From positions 22,415-86,414 of the forward strand of contig JXCB02000001.1 in assembly GCA_000828075.3 (NCBI GenBank): a DNA stretch of 64,000 bases. Direction: 5' to 3'. The notes under the pieces were generated by a model. The model was not told the DNA's origin, made no database searches, and saw only the letters and a list, made by a program, of their open reading frames with translations. Each line of letters opens with the position of its first letter. Position 1 is the first letter of the stretch. Below are positions 21,661 to 30,577 of the stretch, one piece after another. The stretch is from Tolypothrix campylonemoides VB511288. GTDB lineage: Bacteria > Cyanobacteriota > Cyanobacteriia > Cyanobacteriales > Nostocaceae. A program made the position numbers and the translations under genes.

Positions 21661-21992
21661 CAACAAAAGGCAAGCCAGGCATTAGAATACTTTATTATTC
21701 AAGTAAATAACATTCATCTCAACCAATTGCAAGAACAACAAACGGCTGAGAAGCAATCAGAAAAGACAGAATCAACTCCATCTGACGAGCAAAAGCAGGA
21801 GCAGGTAAAGCAAGCTAGCACCAACTAGCAGCTTAAACATAGCTTTAGAAAGTTTCAAAGAGACTGGGTGTGGGGTTAGGTGAAAGCTTCATGACTACCG
21901 TGCTAAAAAGAATGCTTTTTGTGACGGACAAGAATCCTGATTGAGAATACCACCTCACCCCATTCAATTGAACTCATAAGTCAGAATTCAAC

Positions 21993-22057
21993 GTAGGGTG
22001 GGCACTGGTTGCTGCCCACCTTCCTTGCTTATTGGTGAAGAGGAGTGCCCACCCTAC
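21993..22057. repeat. GTAGGGTGGGCACT palindromic repeat element
   Basis: The ends GTAGGGTGGGCACT and AGTGCCCACCCTAC are perfect inverted repeats around a 37-bp centre. A smaller relative occurs at 36586-36615, and a longer GTAGGGTGCG-type element at 55760-55910. This is a MITE-like interspersed family. It lies about 170 bp beyond the leuS stop. Confidence 0.8.
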
Positions 22058-22231
22058 AATTTAATGTTTTCAGCAATTCGCGCTCCAAACTCGCTGCGAT
22101 CGCGAATAAATTTTCCCTCTCCCATTTTTTTGCAAATTTGGCATATTCTCTGAGAAACTACAAACAAGAAAGAAGGCAACAAAAATATCATCTTCTTCCT
22201 TTTCTTCATTTTGTCAGTAAGAAAAAACCCT

Positions 22232-24805
22232 TTAACCAACGACAAAATTCACTAACTTCCCAGGAACTACAATCACCTTTTTAATTTCCTTACCCTCAAG
22301 GTAACGCTGAACAACTTCTGACTCACGGGCATACCTTTCCAACTCTGCTTTATCTGCTTGTGCCGGAACTTGAAGATCTGCACGCTTTTTGCCGTTGACT
22401 TGAATCACCAAAGTGATTTCATCAGCGACCAAAGCAGATTCATCATACTTGGGCCAAGCTTGTTTGTGGACTGATTCGCTGTTACCCAATTGATGCCACA
22501 ATTCTTCAGCAATGTGAGGTGCCAAAGGTGCCAGCAATACTATCAAAGTGCGAATGCCTTCTACATAAATTGGTGAATCCTTGCAGCTAGCTTCAGCCAA
22601 GGCGTTACTCAACTTCATCAATTCTGACACAGCCGTGTTGAATTGATATTCGCCTTCCACGTCTTCTGTGACTTCTTTGATAGCAATGTGAATTGCCCGC
22701 CGCAAGTCTTTTTCGGGTTTACTCAGTTGTCCTTGCTGATTGCTACCAACTGTGGGCTGGGCGGTAAAATCAGTTACCAATCGCCAAACTCTGTTCAAGA
22801 AGCGGAATTGCCCTTCCACATCAGCTTCATCCCATTCCAAATCTTTTTCCGGCGGCGCTTTGAACAAAATGAACATCCGGGCAGTGTCCACACCATATTT
22901 GCTGATAACTTCTTCTGGCGCGACACCATTGTATTTCGACTTGGACATCTTTTCGTAGAAGTCTTCCAGCCGTTCCCCGGTTTCGGGGTCTACGGGGTTT
23001 GCTGGGTCTACTTGTGTTGGGGGAATGTACTTTCCAGTGACCGGATTTTTGTAGGTCAACCCCTGCACCATGCCTTGAGTCAACAGGCGTTGGAAAGGTT
23101 CGTCAAAATTCAACAAACCTCTGTCTCGCAGTACCTTAGTAAAGAACCGCGAATACAACAAGTGCAAAATTGCGTGTTCAATGCCACCCACGTACTGATC
23201 GACTGCCATCCAGTCATTTGTCTTTGCAGGATCAAAAACTTGTTCCTCATTCTTAGCATCGGTAAACCGCAAAAAATACCACGAGGAATCAATAAAAGTG
23301 TCCATCGTGTCAGTTTCCCGCTTTGCTGGAGTGCCGCAAGTTGGACAAGGCACATTCACCCAGCTTTCTAACTTAGCCAAGGGTGAACCGCCACGCCCTG
23401 TAAATTCCACATTTTCGGGCAACTGCACAGGCAAGTCTTCGTCTGGAACTGGCACCACGCCACAGTTAGGGCAGTGAATCACTGGAATTGGTGCGCCCCA
23501 GTATCTTTGGCGCGAAATCAACCAATCCCGCAAGCGATACTGTACCCGCGCTTTGCCAAAACCCTGTTTTTCGGCGTATTCTACTATCGCTTGCTTAGCA
23601 TCTGTGGAAGCCATTCCATCGAATTGACCGGAATTAATCACAAATCCCGGTTCTGTGTATGCCTGTTGTAGAACTCTCGGATAATCCATCTGTACATTAT
23701 CTGTATCTGGTGGCACAATCACCACTTTGATTGGCAAATTCTGTTCCTTGGCAAACTTAAAATCGCGTGTATCATGTGCCGGAACACCCATGACTGCACC
23801 GGTACCGTATTCATACAACACGTAATCAGCTATCCAAATGGGAATTTCTTCCCCAGTAAACGGGTTAATTGCCTTACCGCCAGTGGGAATACCACGCTTT
23901 GGTTTATCTTCCGCAGTGCGTTCCAACTCGCTTTGATTGGAAACTTCTTGTATAAAAGCTTCTACCGCTACTTCCCGTTCTGCTGTCGTAACGCGCTTTG
24001 TCAAGGGATGTTCTGGCGCTAACACAACATAGCTAACGCCATAAACTGTATCTGGGCGAGTGGTGTACACGCCGATTTTTTCTTCCATCCCAACAATGGG
24101 GAATTCCAAGTAAGCACCTGTTGACTTGCCAATCCAGTTTGCCTGCATCAACTTGACGCGCTCAGGCCAACCTGTTAACTTATCGAGGTCATTCAACAAT
24201 TGTTCGGCGTAGTCGGTAATCTTCAAAAACCACTGCCGCAAGAGTTTGCGTTCAACTTTAGCACCACTGCGCCAAGAACGTCCTTCGTTATCAACTTGCT
24301 CATTTGCCACGACAGTTTGGTCAACAGGATCCCAGTTCACTGCAGCTTCTTTTTGATAAGCCAACCCCGCTTGGAAAAACTGCAAGAAAATCCATTGTGT
24401 CCACTTGTAATAGTCTGGTGAACACGTGGCAACTTCGCAATCCCAATCGATGGAAAAGCCAAGGCGCTTTAATTGTTGCCGCATCTGGGCGATATTTTCA
24501 TAAGTCCACTTCGATGGCGGAACACCTCGATCAATTGCGGCGTTTTCTGCTGGCAAGCCAAAGGCATCCCAACCCATTGGATGTAGTACCCGGTAGCCTT
24601 GCATCCGTTTGAGGCGGGCAATCACATCAGTAATCGTATAATTACGGACGTGACCCATGTGCAGGCTGCCCGAAGGATAAGGGAACATGGACAGGGCGTA
24701 GTATTTTGGCTTACTGCTATCTGTAACAGTTTTATCTAAGCCTTGTTCAGTCCATGTTTTTTGCCATTTTTCCTCAATCGCTGCTGGGTTGTATCGGGAC
24801 TCCAC
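22232..24805 (-). CDS. leuS: leucyl-tRNA synthetase
   Basis: 857 residues, the usual bacterial length. It charges tRNA-Leu with leucine using ATP. The class I signature HIGH appears as [15 protein letters not shown] (about 42-56) and KMSKS as KMSKSKYNG (about 617). The CP1 editing domain has [20 protein letters not shown] and the hydrolytic Asp region VPAHDTRDF. The zinc-ribbon-like CPNCG...CPTCG pair is present. The C-terminal anticodon-binding and LeuS-specific domains are complete, ending [14 protein letters not shown]. It stands alone on the minus strand, divergent from the gamma-glutamylcyclotransferase-like gene. Confidence 0.98.
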   Translation of the reverse strand: MESRYNPAAIEEKWQKTWTEQGLDKTVTDSSKPKYYALSMFPYPSGSLHMGHVRNYTITDVIARLKRMQGYRVLHPMGWDAFGLPAENAAIDRGVPPSKWTYENIAQMRQQLKRLGFSIDWDCEVATCSPDYYKWTQWIFLQFFQAGLAYQKEAAVNWDPVDQTVVANEQVDNEGRSWRSGAKVERKLLRQWFLKITDYAEQLLNDLDKLTGWPERVKLMQANWIGKSTGAYLEFPIVGMEEKIGVYTTRPDTVYGVSYVVLAPEHPLTKRVTTAEREVAVEAFIQEVSNQSELERTAEDKPKRGIPTGGKAINPFTGEEIPIWIADYVLYEYGTGAVMGVPAHDTRDFKFAKEQNLPIKVVIVPPDTDNVQMDYPRVLQQAYTEPGFVINSGQFDGMASTDAKQAIVEYAEKQGFGKARVQYRLRDWLISRQRYWGAPIPVIHCPNCGVVPVPDEDLPVQLPENVEFTGRGGSPLAKLESWVNVPCPTCGTPAKRETDTMDTFIDSSWYFLRFTDAKNEEQVFDPAKTNDWMAVDQYVGGIEHAILHLLYSRFFTKVLRDRGLLNFDEPFQRLLTQGMVQGLTYKNPVTGKYIPPTQVDPANPVDPETGERLEDFYEKMSKSKYNGVAPEEVISKYGVDTARMFILFKAPPEKDLEWDEADVEGQFRFLNRVWRLVTDFTAQPTVGSNQQGQLSKPEKDLRRAIHIAIKEVTEDVEGEYQFNTAVSELMKLSNALAEASCKDSPIYVEGIRTLIVLLAPLAPHIAEELWHQLGNSESVHKQAWPKYDESALVADEITLVIQVNGKKRADLQVPAQADKAELERYARESEVVQRYLEGKEIKKVIVVPGKLVNFVVG

Positions 24806-24930
24806 AATGAGAACTCCTAACTGAATCTAGTGGTCGCTTCTGTTTCGCTATTGTGGCATACTCTAGAGTTACTGCTACGAACCCTATTTTCTAAAATCAA
24901 AAAGTAGGATATTAGTGTTAAGGATTCTTG

Positions 24931-25341
24931 GTGCTAAAAGTCTTTGTCTACGGCACGCTCAAACCAGGTGAAGCAAATTATCCTAGATACTGTGCTGGTA
25001 AGGTGGTTGATACTACTAAAGCGATCGCACAGGGTAAATTATTTGCCTTACCTATGGGCTATCCAGCGATGACACCAGGAAATAGTCTTGTCCACGGCTA
25101 CTTACTTTCGTTGACAAATTTAGATGTCTTAAAGGCTCTGGACGAGTTGGAAGATTACCACCCCGCCCGAGCCGCATCAGAAAATCTTTACAATAGAAAA
25201 CAAATTGAGACATATGACCCACAAGGCGATTCGCTTGGTTGGGCTTGGGTTTACATAATGACAGAAGAGCTAGCGCTTCAATTAGGAGGCGTCCACCTAC
25301 CTAATGGTTGGTGGAGTGGCTCTGAAATTTATGAGATATAG
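24931..25341 (+). CDS. gamma-glutamylcyclotransferase-like (GGCT/AIG2 fold) protein
   Basis: About 136 residues. The fold signature VFVYGTLKPGE is at the N-terminus and the likely catalytic Glu is in LDELEDYHP. Family members act on gamma-glutamyl amines or peptides and release 5-oxoproline. I start it at the GTG at 24931 because AAGGA lies at 24920-24924 and the family N-terminus is M-L-K-V-F-V-Y-G-T-L. A TTG one codon earlier is also in frame. Divergent from leuS. The substrate is unknown. Confidence 0.85.
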   Translation: MLKVFVYGTLKPGEANYPRYCAGKVVDTTKAIAQGKLFALPMGYPAMTPGNSLVHGYLLSLTNLDVLKALDELEDYHPARAASENLYNRKQIETYDPQGDSLGWAWVYIMTEELALQLGGVHLPNGWWSGSEIYEI

Positions 25342-25342
25342 A

Positions 25343-25376
25343 TTATGAATTATATTTTTTAAAATATAATTCATAA
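25343..25376. terminator. AT-rich perfect inverted repeat, probable bidirectional terminator
   Basis: TTATGAATTATATTTT and AAAATATAATTCATAA are exact complements around a two-base centre. The repeat lies immediately between two convergent genes, the gamma-glutamylcyclotransferase-like gene and the anti-sigma gene. An A/T-rich stem ending in T or A runs on both strands fits a bidirectional terminator. Confidence 0.6.
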
Positions 25377-25385
25377 TTCATAAAT

Positions 25386-26024
25386 TTAGTTTATATCGTA
25401 TTCAATATTTAGGTCGTGCTCGACATCATGCGATTGAGGTTCCACCTGATTCACTGGATTTTCACCAGAGGCTTTTGCTGTTTTTGGAATTGGAATCACC
25501 GGGTTATTTATGGCAACCATGAGCGGTGAACTGACAACAGCAGGAGTGGGCATTGCTGATTGTGCCTGTTGTATTGGTTGGTTTTGAGCCATTTGAGGCA
25601 GCCTAGATTCGCCGCCTAGTAAACCAGATAATGCACCAATGACGCAAGCAGCAACAGCAGCGCCTCCACCGAACCATAATAGCCTAGAACGAGGGCGCAA
25701 ACGCGCCATCACCTGCTCAACTGTTTCTTCTAATGACTGTTGTGGTTCCGGTACTGGAAGAGTCCGTATACCTTGCCGTAGCTTTAACAGTCGGGCATAC
25801 AAACGTTGAACTGTCGGATCGTCTGCAAGCCATTGTTCAACTTGCTTGCGTTCAGCAGCCGTCACCTCACCATCGAGGTAAGCACTCAATAACTCGAAGC
25901 GATCGCGCTTCACCATATCCATAGCAGCACCCGTTGATTCATTGGTATGCTTTGCCGAACCATCTGGCAAATCTTTATGATCTTGCAATTGGGAACGGTC
26001 ATCAAACTGAGAATCAGTAGTCAT
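25386..26024 (-). CDS. membrane-anchored anti-sigma factor
   Basis: About 212 residues from the ATG at 26024 (MTTDSQFDD). The N-terminal cytoplasmic domain has RFELLSAYLDGEVTAAERKQVEQWL, typical of anti-sigma domains that hold ECF sigma factors, although the His-x3-Cys-x2-Cys zinc motif is absent. One membrane helix follows (LLWFGGGAAVAACVIGALSG), then a Pro/Gln-rich periplasmic tail. It lies 156 bp downstream of the ECF sigma factor gene on the same strand, so it is the likely partner. A GTG at 26111 would add 29 residues without family features. Confidence 0.85.
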   Translation of the reverse strand: MTTDSQFDDRSQLQDHKDLPDGSAKHTNESTGAAMDMVKRDRFELLSAYLDGEVTAAERKQVEQWLADDPTVQRLYARLLKLRQGIRTLPVPEPQQSLEETVEQVMARLRPRSRLLWFGGGAAVAACVIGALSGLLGGESRLPQMAQNQPIQQAQSAMPTPAVVSSPLMVAINNPVIPIPKTAKASGENPVNQVEPQSHDVEHDLNIEYDIN

Positions 26025-26180
26025 CTTAACATTATTACCAATTCCTACACGGGTAAACACAGCGGACAAGCATGAGAACTTAATCAATTCTTCTCCTGTT
26101 GGCAGAAGCACTCTGTAATTTCTTTAATATTCTTAATGAATTATCATATCTGCCATTGACCAAAGGACGGAAACTGTTCA

Positions 26181-26837
26181 TTACGCATCTAGATAATTTT
26201 GCAATTGAGATTGCAATCTCGCTCTTGCTCTGGCTATTCTCGACTTGACTGTTCCCAAAGAAACACCAGTGATTTCAGCAATTTCTTCGTATGCCAATCC
26301 CTCGATTTCTCTCAGAACAATTGTAGTACGGAACACTTCTGGCAAATCAGCGATCGCCTCCCGCAGTTGCTCGTAAAACTCTCTAGTTGTCAGTTCTTCC
26401 TCAGGTCCGGGAGTATCTCCAGCAATTTCCCAATCCATTTCGCCATCGTCTACCGCACGGGGAGCATCCAGTGACAAAGGACTAACAACCCGCTTGCGCT
26501 TGCGCAACTCATCGTAAAATAAGTTGGTAGCGATGCGGCTTAACCAACCCCGGAATTTTGCGGGTTCTTGTAATCGGTTAATATTCCGATACACGCGAAT
26601 CCAAACCTCTTGAGCCAAATCAGCTCTGTCAGGCCAATCAGGAGCCAGATGGTATAGAACTCTATCAACCTGGGATTGATAACGGCGCAATAATTCGGCA
26701 AATGCCGCACGATCTGGGCGTAGTCCTGCTTGACAACGCAAAATTAGGTCGTGGTTTGAGATTTTGTCAACTTGCACCGAAACTTCTGGAAGTCTCGTAT
26801 CAACCGTTGACCAGGATACAGTAATCGATTGACTCAT
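26181..26837 (-). CDS. sigG: ECF-type RNA polymerase sigma factor (SigG-like)
   Basis: About 218 residues from the ATG at 26837 (MSQSITVSW). Region 2 is seen in YQSQVDRVLYHLAPDWPDRA, DLAQEVWIRVYRNI and FRGWLSRIATNLFYDELRKRKR. Region 4 has LPEVFRTTIVLREIEGLAYE followed by EIAEITGVSLGTVKSRIARA. It resembles the cyanobacterial group 3 factor SigG. It would direct polymerase to envelope- or stress-type promoters when released by the anti-sigma factor encoded downstream. A further ATG at 26978 is in frame and would add 47 residues not seen in the family as I know it. Confidence 0.88.
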   Translation of the reverse strand: MSQSITVSWSTVDTRLPEVSVQVDKISNHDLILRCQAGLRPDRAAFAELLRRYQSQVDRVLYHLAPDWPDRADLAQEVWIRVYRNINRLQEPAKFRGWLSRIATNLFYDELRKRKRVVSPLSLDAPRAVDDGEMDWEIAGDTPGPEEELTTREFYEQLREAIADLPEVFRTTIVLREIEGLAYEEIAEITGVSLGTVKSRIARARARLQSQLQNYLDA

Positions 26838-27782
26838 AGATCGTACTGGCTGTAAATCATCCCTATCTATTAGACCTGCTAATGAGCAGGAAGTTCCTTT
26901 ATTGAGTGACGGATTTATGACTGGAACACTAGGGTATACTAACGAGTGGTAGATACGTGGCGGCACAAACAACTTCATTCCTGAGTTTTGAAGTAGAAAT
27001 TTGCCTCCTTCACTCTTGAGTCATTACGTAATCGGAACACGGCAATGTTACTTATAGTTGTGCAATATTAAGAACTGACCACCTACGCTTGACATATTTG
27101 AGTTACGCAATAAGGACAAAGATACAAGCAGGCATTGGCTCCCCACGACTGCTTCATAAAACTTTATTCCCGTGGCAACGTTACTACGAGGTTTGGTGCT
27201 GTTTCCGCTTCTTGTGGGTAAATTTTGTTATTTGTATTTGTTTGCTCGCTGACCTGAACTTGCAAAAACAGATTTAAGGAAAAAGTAATCGTAACCGCTA
27301 GTAATAGTTTTTCCAACATGGTTTTTCTCTCCCCCACACCAATAATGATTGATTGCTACATTTAGTGAAGAGTTCCTCGCTTTTCAAGGTTTTTCACCTA
27401 GACTTTTTCATCGTCATTGCAGTAGCGGAATCTCCATAGCCCTAGTTTGCCTGCGACTATTGACAAATTCATGAGGGAACTGATAAGTGTTTATGAATTT
27501 TTAGTGACCGAATCATGAGAGTATCAGTTTAACTATCTGTCAATGGTATTAATATTGCAAGCTAATCTTGACGCGCGAACAATTCAGGAGTCAAAACCCG
27601 AGAGGAGAAACTCAAAATGACAAAGACTTGCGACGGGAAGTAGGATGTACACACCATAGCCCTCACGCGTTATTTGGATGGCGCACTAGCACTATTAGTA
27701 GAGCGGCTTTCTGGTTTAGGTTAGAGTAAGCTAGGGTAAGGTGATAGCTAAATCGAAGATCTGGGTCTGCTGGAGAGAGACG
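26838..27782. other. long divergent intergenic region with no gene recognised
   Basis: About 0.94 kb between the sigma factor (minus) and the L,D-transpeptidase (plus). It includes the possible 47-codon upstream extension of the sigma gene (to 26978). A 62-codon frame at 27089-27277 has no family resemblance. No RNA gene or strong hairpin was seen. The promoters of both genes must lie here. Confidence 0.5.
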
Positions 27783-28454
27783 ATGGCGATAGTAAGAAAC
27801 GACTCATTAACGCGTGTAGTGATGTTGCTCTGTTTTGGTACAGCAATCCTATCTCTGGCTGTCCATTGGCGCATGACGACTATGACCCCTCGTACCCAGT
27901 TAAAAACAGCAGGTGGAAACGTTTTATCTGGGCAAGCTTGGGCAGCAGAAAAACCAGGGCAAGTGACGCAGGAAAAAAGACATAATGCGATCGCGTATCA
28001 TATATCAAGTTTGCTCTCAGGTCAAGGTTCCGCTCAACAGAAATCATCTCAAAACCTGGCATCTGAAAACAATCAATTGATAGTTGATTTGAGCGATCGC
28101 CGTGTTTACGTTCAACGTGGGGATCTCGTTATAGCAAGTTATCCAATTGCTGTAGGTAAGAAAGGTTGGGAAACCCCCACTGGTTCTTTCCAAGTCATGT
28201 ATAGGCAACTCAATCCTATCTGGCGTCACCCGATTACTGGGAAAATATTTTCGTCGGGTGCTGATAGTCCTTTAGGAGACCGATGGATTGGTTTTTGGTC
28301 AGATGGACGCAATCAAATTGGCTTTCATGGCACACCAGATGAGGAGGTCATAGGGAGTGCAATATCTCACGGTTGCTTGCGGATGCGTAATCCTGATGTC
28401 CGTCTGCTTTACAACCAGGTGAGTTTGGGCACACCGGTGGAAGTACGTCAATAG
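27783..28454 (+). CDS. L,D-transpeptidase (YkuD family), exported
   Basis: 223 residues. The N-terminus is a signal-anchor (VVMLLCFGTAILSLAV). The YkuD domain (about 95-223) contains the catalytic motif HGTPDEEVIGSAISHGCLRM, with the nucleophilic Cys in SHGCLR. It cross-links peptidoglycan stem peptides or attaches proteins to them in the periplasm. I use the ATG at 27783 because GGAGAGAGACG precedes it; an in-frame GTG at 27741 has no such site. It stands alone and is followed by a tandem repeat tract. Confidence 0.9.
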   Translation: MAIVRNDSLTRVVMLLCFGTAILSLAVHWRMTTMTPRTQLKTAGGNVLSGQAWAAEKPGQVTQEKRHNAIAYHISSLLSGQGSAQQKSSQNLASENNQLIVDLSDRRVYVQRGDLVIASYPIAVGKKGWETPTGSFQVMYRQLNPIWRHPITGKIFSSGADSPLGDRWIGFWSDGRNQIGFHGTPDEEVIGSAISHGCLRMRNPDVRLLYNQVSLGTPVEVRQ

Positions 28455-28560
28455 GCAGAACTCAGAACTCAGAACTCAGAACTCAGGACTCAGAACTCAG
28501 AACTCAGAACTCAGAACTCAGAACTCAGAACTCAGGAGTCAACACTCACCACTCAGAAAA
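28455..28560. repeat. seven-base tandem repeat ACTCAGA
   Basis: About ten copies of AACTCAG/ACTCAGA in a row just after the transpeptidase stop, with minor variants (ACTCAGGACTCAG). This is a simple repeat between convergent genes, a form common in Nostocales. Confidence 0.9.
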
Positions 28561-28589
28561 TAATCCTTGGTTTGTAGACTAATAACTGC

Positions 28590-29141
28590 TCAATACTCTG
28601 ATTTTTGCTCAAAATGGGGTGCGTATGCTTGGAGTAAGGTACTGACTTGGCGCAGAACTTCATTGCCGGTGTTTTTAGTTCCGACAGGCGTTCTATCATC
28701 ATTTGGTCGGTCTAGGTTACGGGCTATAGCCTCGCCAACTTGCTGGGCAATCAATTCCTCAAGTTCTGCCCTTGCGCGTTGGCGTTGGTAGTTGGCACCT
28801 TCTTCTGTAGTAGCATATAGCGGTGGTAGGCGGTTGAGGGCGTAAGCTGCAATATCGCCAACATCCAGAGAACTTTCGCTAGTCGCTTCAATTTCCGCTA
28901 CACGAGATATTGCTTCTGTCAGTACCAACTCTTCCATAACGTTGATAAACTGTTTGCGTGGTACCGCCACCACATCCCCACTCAACAGCGACACCATCAG
29001 CCGATCCAACGCCTTGTACTCCTCAATTGAGAGTTCAGTGCCGCTATCACAGATTCGCCCGACTTCTGCTTCCATTGCTGGTGTAAGATAACCATCCTGG
29101 AGAGCCTGATCCACAATTTTTTCAATACTCATAACGCTCAT
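28590..29141 (-). CDS. ComFB family protein
   Basis: 183 residues. The ComFB hallmark KQFINVMEELVLTEAISRVA is at about 62-81. Cyanobacterial members (CdgR of Anabaena, ComFB of Synechocystis) bind cyclic dinucleotides and influence cell size, competence or motility. The C-terminal half is Glu/Arg-rich and helical. The first ATG is at 29141, with another at 29132 giving MSIEKIVDQAL. No partner gene is adjacent on the same strand. It is probably a second-messenger receptor here; its downstream target is unknown. Confidence 0.85.
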   Translation of the reverse strand: MSVMSIEKIVDQALQDGYLTPAMEAEVGRICDSGTELSIEEYKALDRLMVSLLSGDVVAVPRKQFINVMEELVLTEAISRVAEIEATSESSLDVGDIAAYALNRLPPLYATTEEGANYQRQRARAELEELIAQQVGEAIARNLDRPNDDRTPVGTKNTGNEVLRQVSTLLQAYAPHFEQKSEY

Positions 29142-29240
29142 TATCTTTCAGCAATCCAAGCAAGGTGGGTACGGTACCAATCAATCCTATTTATTTTGCC
29201 CACTCATGAGCCAATAATACGCATAATACGTAAAAAGTTA

Positions 29241-30173
29241 TTATTTTACTCCTTGATTTCGCCAGGGTACTGGGTCAACAGATTTACCATTGACATAAAG
29301 CCCCCAGTGTAAATGCGGACCCGTCGATGCGCCTGTTGAACCAACTGCGCCAATTAATTCACCGGGTTTGACAAAATCACCTTCTTTAACATTAATACGG
29401 CTGAGGTGCATAAAAATACTCGCCACTCCTTGTCCGTGGTCAATGCCAACAACATTACCGTGAACTCGAAATCCTTGGGATACCTTGCCTACCAAAGCAA
29501 CCCGTCCAGCCGCCGGAGCAACAACAGGCGAACCGGTACCACCTGCATAGTCAATACCGCGATGATAGTAGTCATTTGCGAATTTTCCATTATAGTACCT
29601 ACGTACACCATAAATTGTACTGACACGTCCTTTATTTGGTGCGATAAAAGGACCATCCCAAAATTTTTCTGGTGTTTTTACCGCCTTAAACTCTGTTGCA
29701 CGCTTAAGTTCATACTCTGTCGCTTGTACCCCAGCTTTTCCTGGCGGTAGATTAATGCGCTGTACGGGGAATTTGCGATTTCGTACTTGTACTGATAAGT
29801 TCTGCACTTGACCTTCGCCTGCAATCGTAAGAGTTCTGGTTCCAGCTTTTTCCAAAGGCGTTGTCGGGATCAAAGCCCGGTACTGTCGTGGTGCTATTTC
29901 ATATGCTGGGTAAGTCTCCGAACCATTAGTAACTGTGACATTGCTACCATTAGCTGGATTATCTAAACTGACTACAACTGATATGGTATCGCCAAGTTGG
30001 GGAGTTGCTGGATTGACTTCTACTTGTAACGCTTTTGCAGGTGCTGCCAAAGCTCCGGGTAGCGCAAATATCCCAAGTACAACAGTGGTTGTACGCACGT
30101 TGGTTTTGAAAGCTGTCATGCTTAAACCCAGTAACTTTTTCCCAGAACTACTAGTGTAATATTCGGTCGTCAT
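29241..30173 (-). CDS. M23 family (LytM/NlpD-type) peptidase, exported
   Basis: 310 residues. A signal peptide lies around 20-48 (TTVVLGIFALPGALAAPAKA), so the protein should be periplasmic. A beta-rich domain follows, then a C-terminal M23 domain with zinc ligands in YYHRGIDYAGG and in TGPHLHWGLYVNG. Such enzymes cut peptidoglycan cross-links, or activate amidases if inactive. The His and Asp of HxxxD and the HxH pair are present, so it looks active. The ATG at 30173 precedes a long N-terminal stretch; ATG at 30119 (MTAFKTNVRT) is an alternative start closer to the signal peptide. Confidence 0.9.
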   Translation of the reverse strand: MTTEYYTSSSGKKLLGLSMTAFKTNVRTTTVVLGIFALPGALAAPAKALQVEVNPATPQLGDTISVVVSLDNPANGSNVTVTNGSETYPAYEIAPRQYRALIPTTPLEKAGTRTLTIAGEGQVQNLSVQVRNRKFPVQRINLPPGKAGVQATEYELKRATEFKAVKTPEKFWDGPFIAPNKGRVSTIYGVRRYYNGKFANDYYHRGIDYAGGTGSPVVAPAAGRVALVGKVSQGFRVHGNVVGIDHGQGVASIFMHLSRINVKEGDFVKPGELIGAVGSTGASTGPHLHWGLYVNGKSVDPVPWRNQGVK

Positions 30174-30577
30174 AGAGGAGTTACTAAAAATCTTCTTCTT
30201 TTGAAAGACAGACTAAAGTATAGTTTGAGTTTCCTAAATTTGCTGTTGGTAGAGGGGACTGGGGATTGGGGATTAGGGATTGGGATAATGGTTATCAAAC
30301 GAAAAATTATAGAAGGGGGAGGAATGCCGCGACCACTTGAAACAGTATTGAAATCATATGCTACCAAAATATAATGTTAATTTTACGGATGTGGTACTTA
30401 TAAGCCGATTATTCAAATCCACCGAAGCTACAATTCTGATACTTTAAAGCCACTGGTTCTAAGTTTAGTCCACGCCATACTAATAGCGTTGGCAACTGTA
30501 GCGAACTGACCTCCCACGCTAATGAAAAACTTTGTATGCTGAAGGTTAATAGGTTTTAATAGTACTTTTATAAGCTT
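30174..30577. other. divergent intergenic region
   Basis: About 0.4 kb between the M23 peptidase and the antiporter. It contains a short tandem tract of GGGGATTGGGGATTAGGGATTG type (about 30257-30287). The rest is unremarkable and should carry two promoters. No gene recognised. Confidence 0.5.

Noticed and set aside
21607..21828. 73-codon frame through the CTTAACTGT repeats
   Set aside because: It starts with TTG without a binding site, its N-terminus is just the repeat translated, and no relative is known.
27089..27277. 62-codon plus-strand frame in the long sigma/transpeptidase gap
   Set aside because: No family resemblance and no start signal.
28455..28560. Possible CRISPR array
   Set aside because: The units are seven bases long and contiguous, with no spacers; this is a simple tandem repeat.
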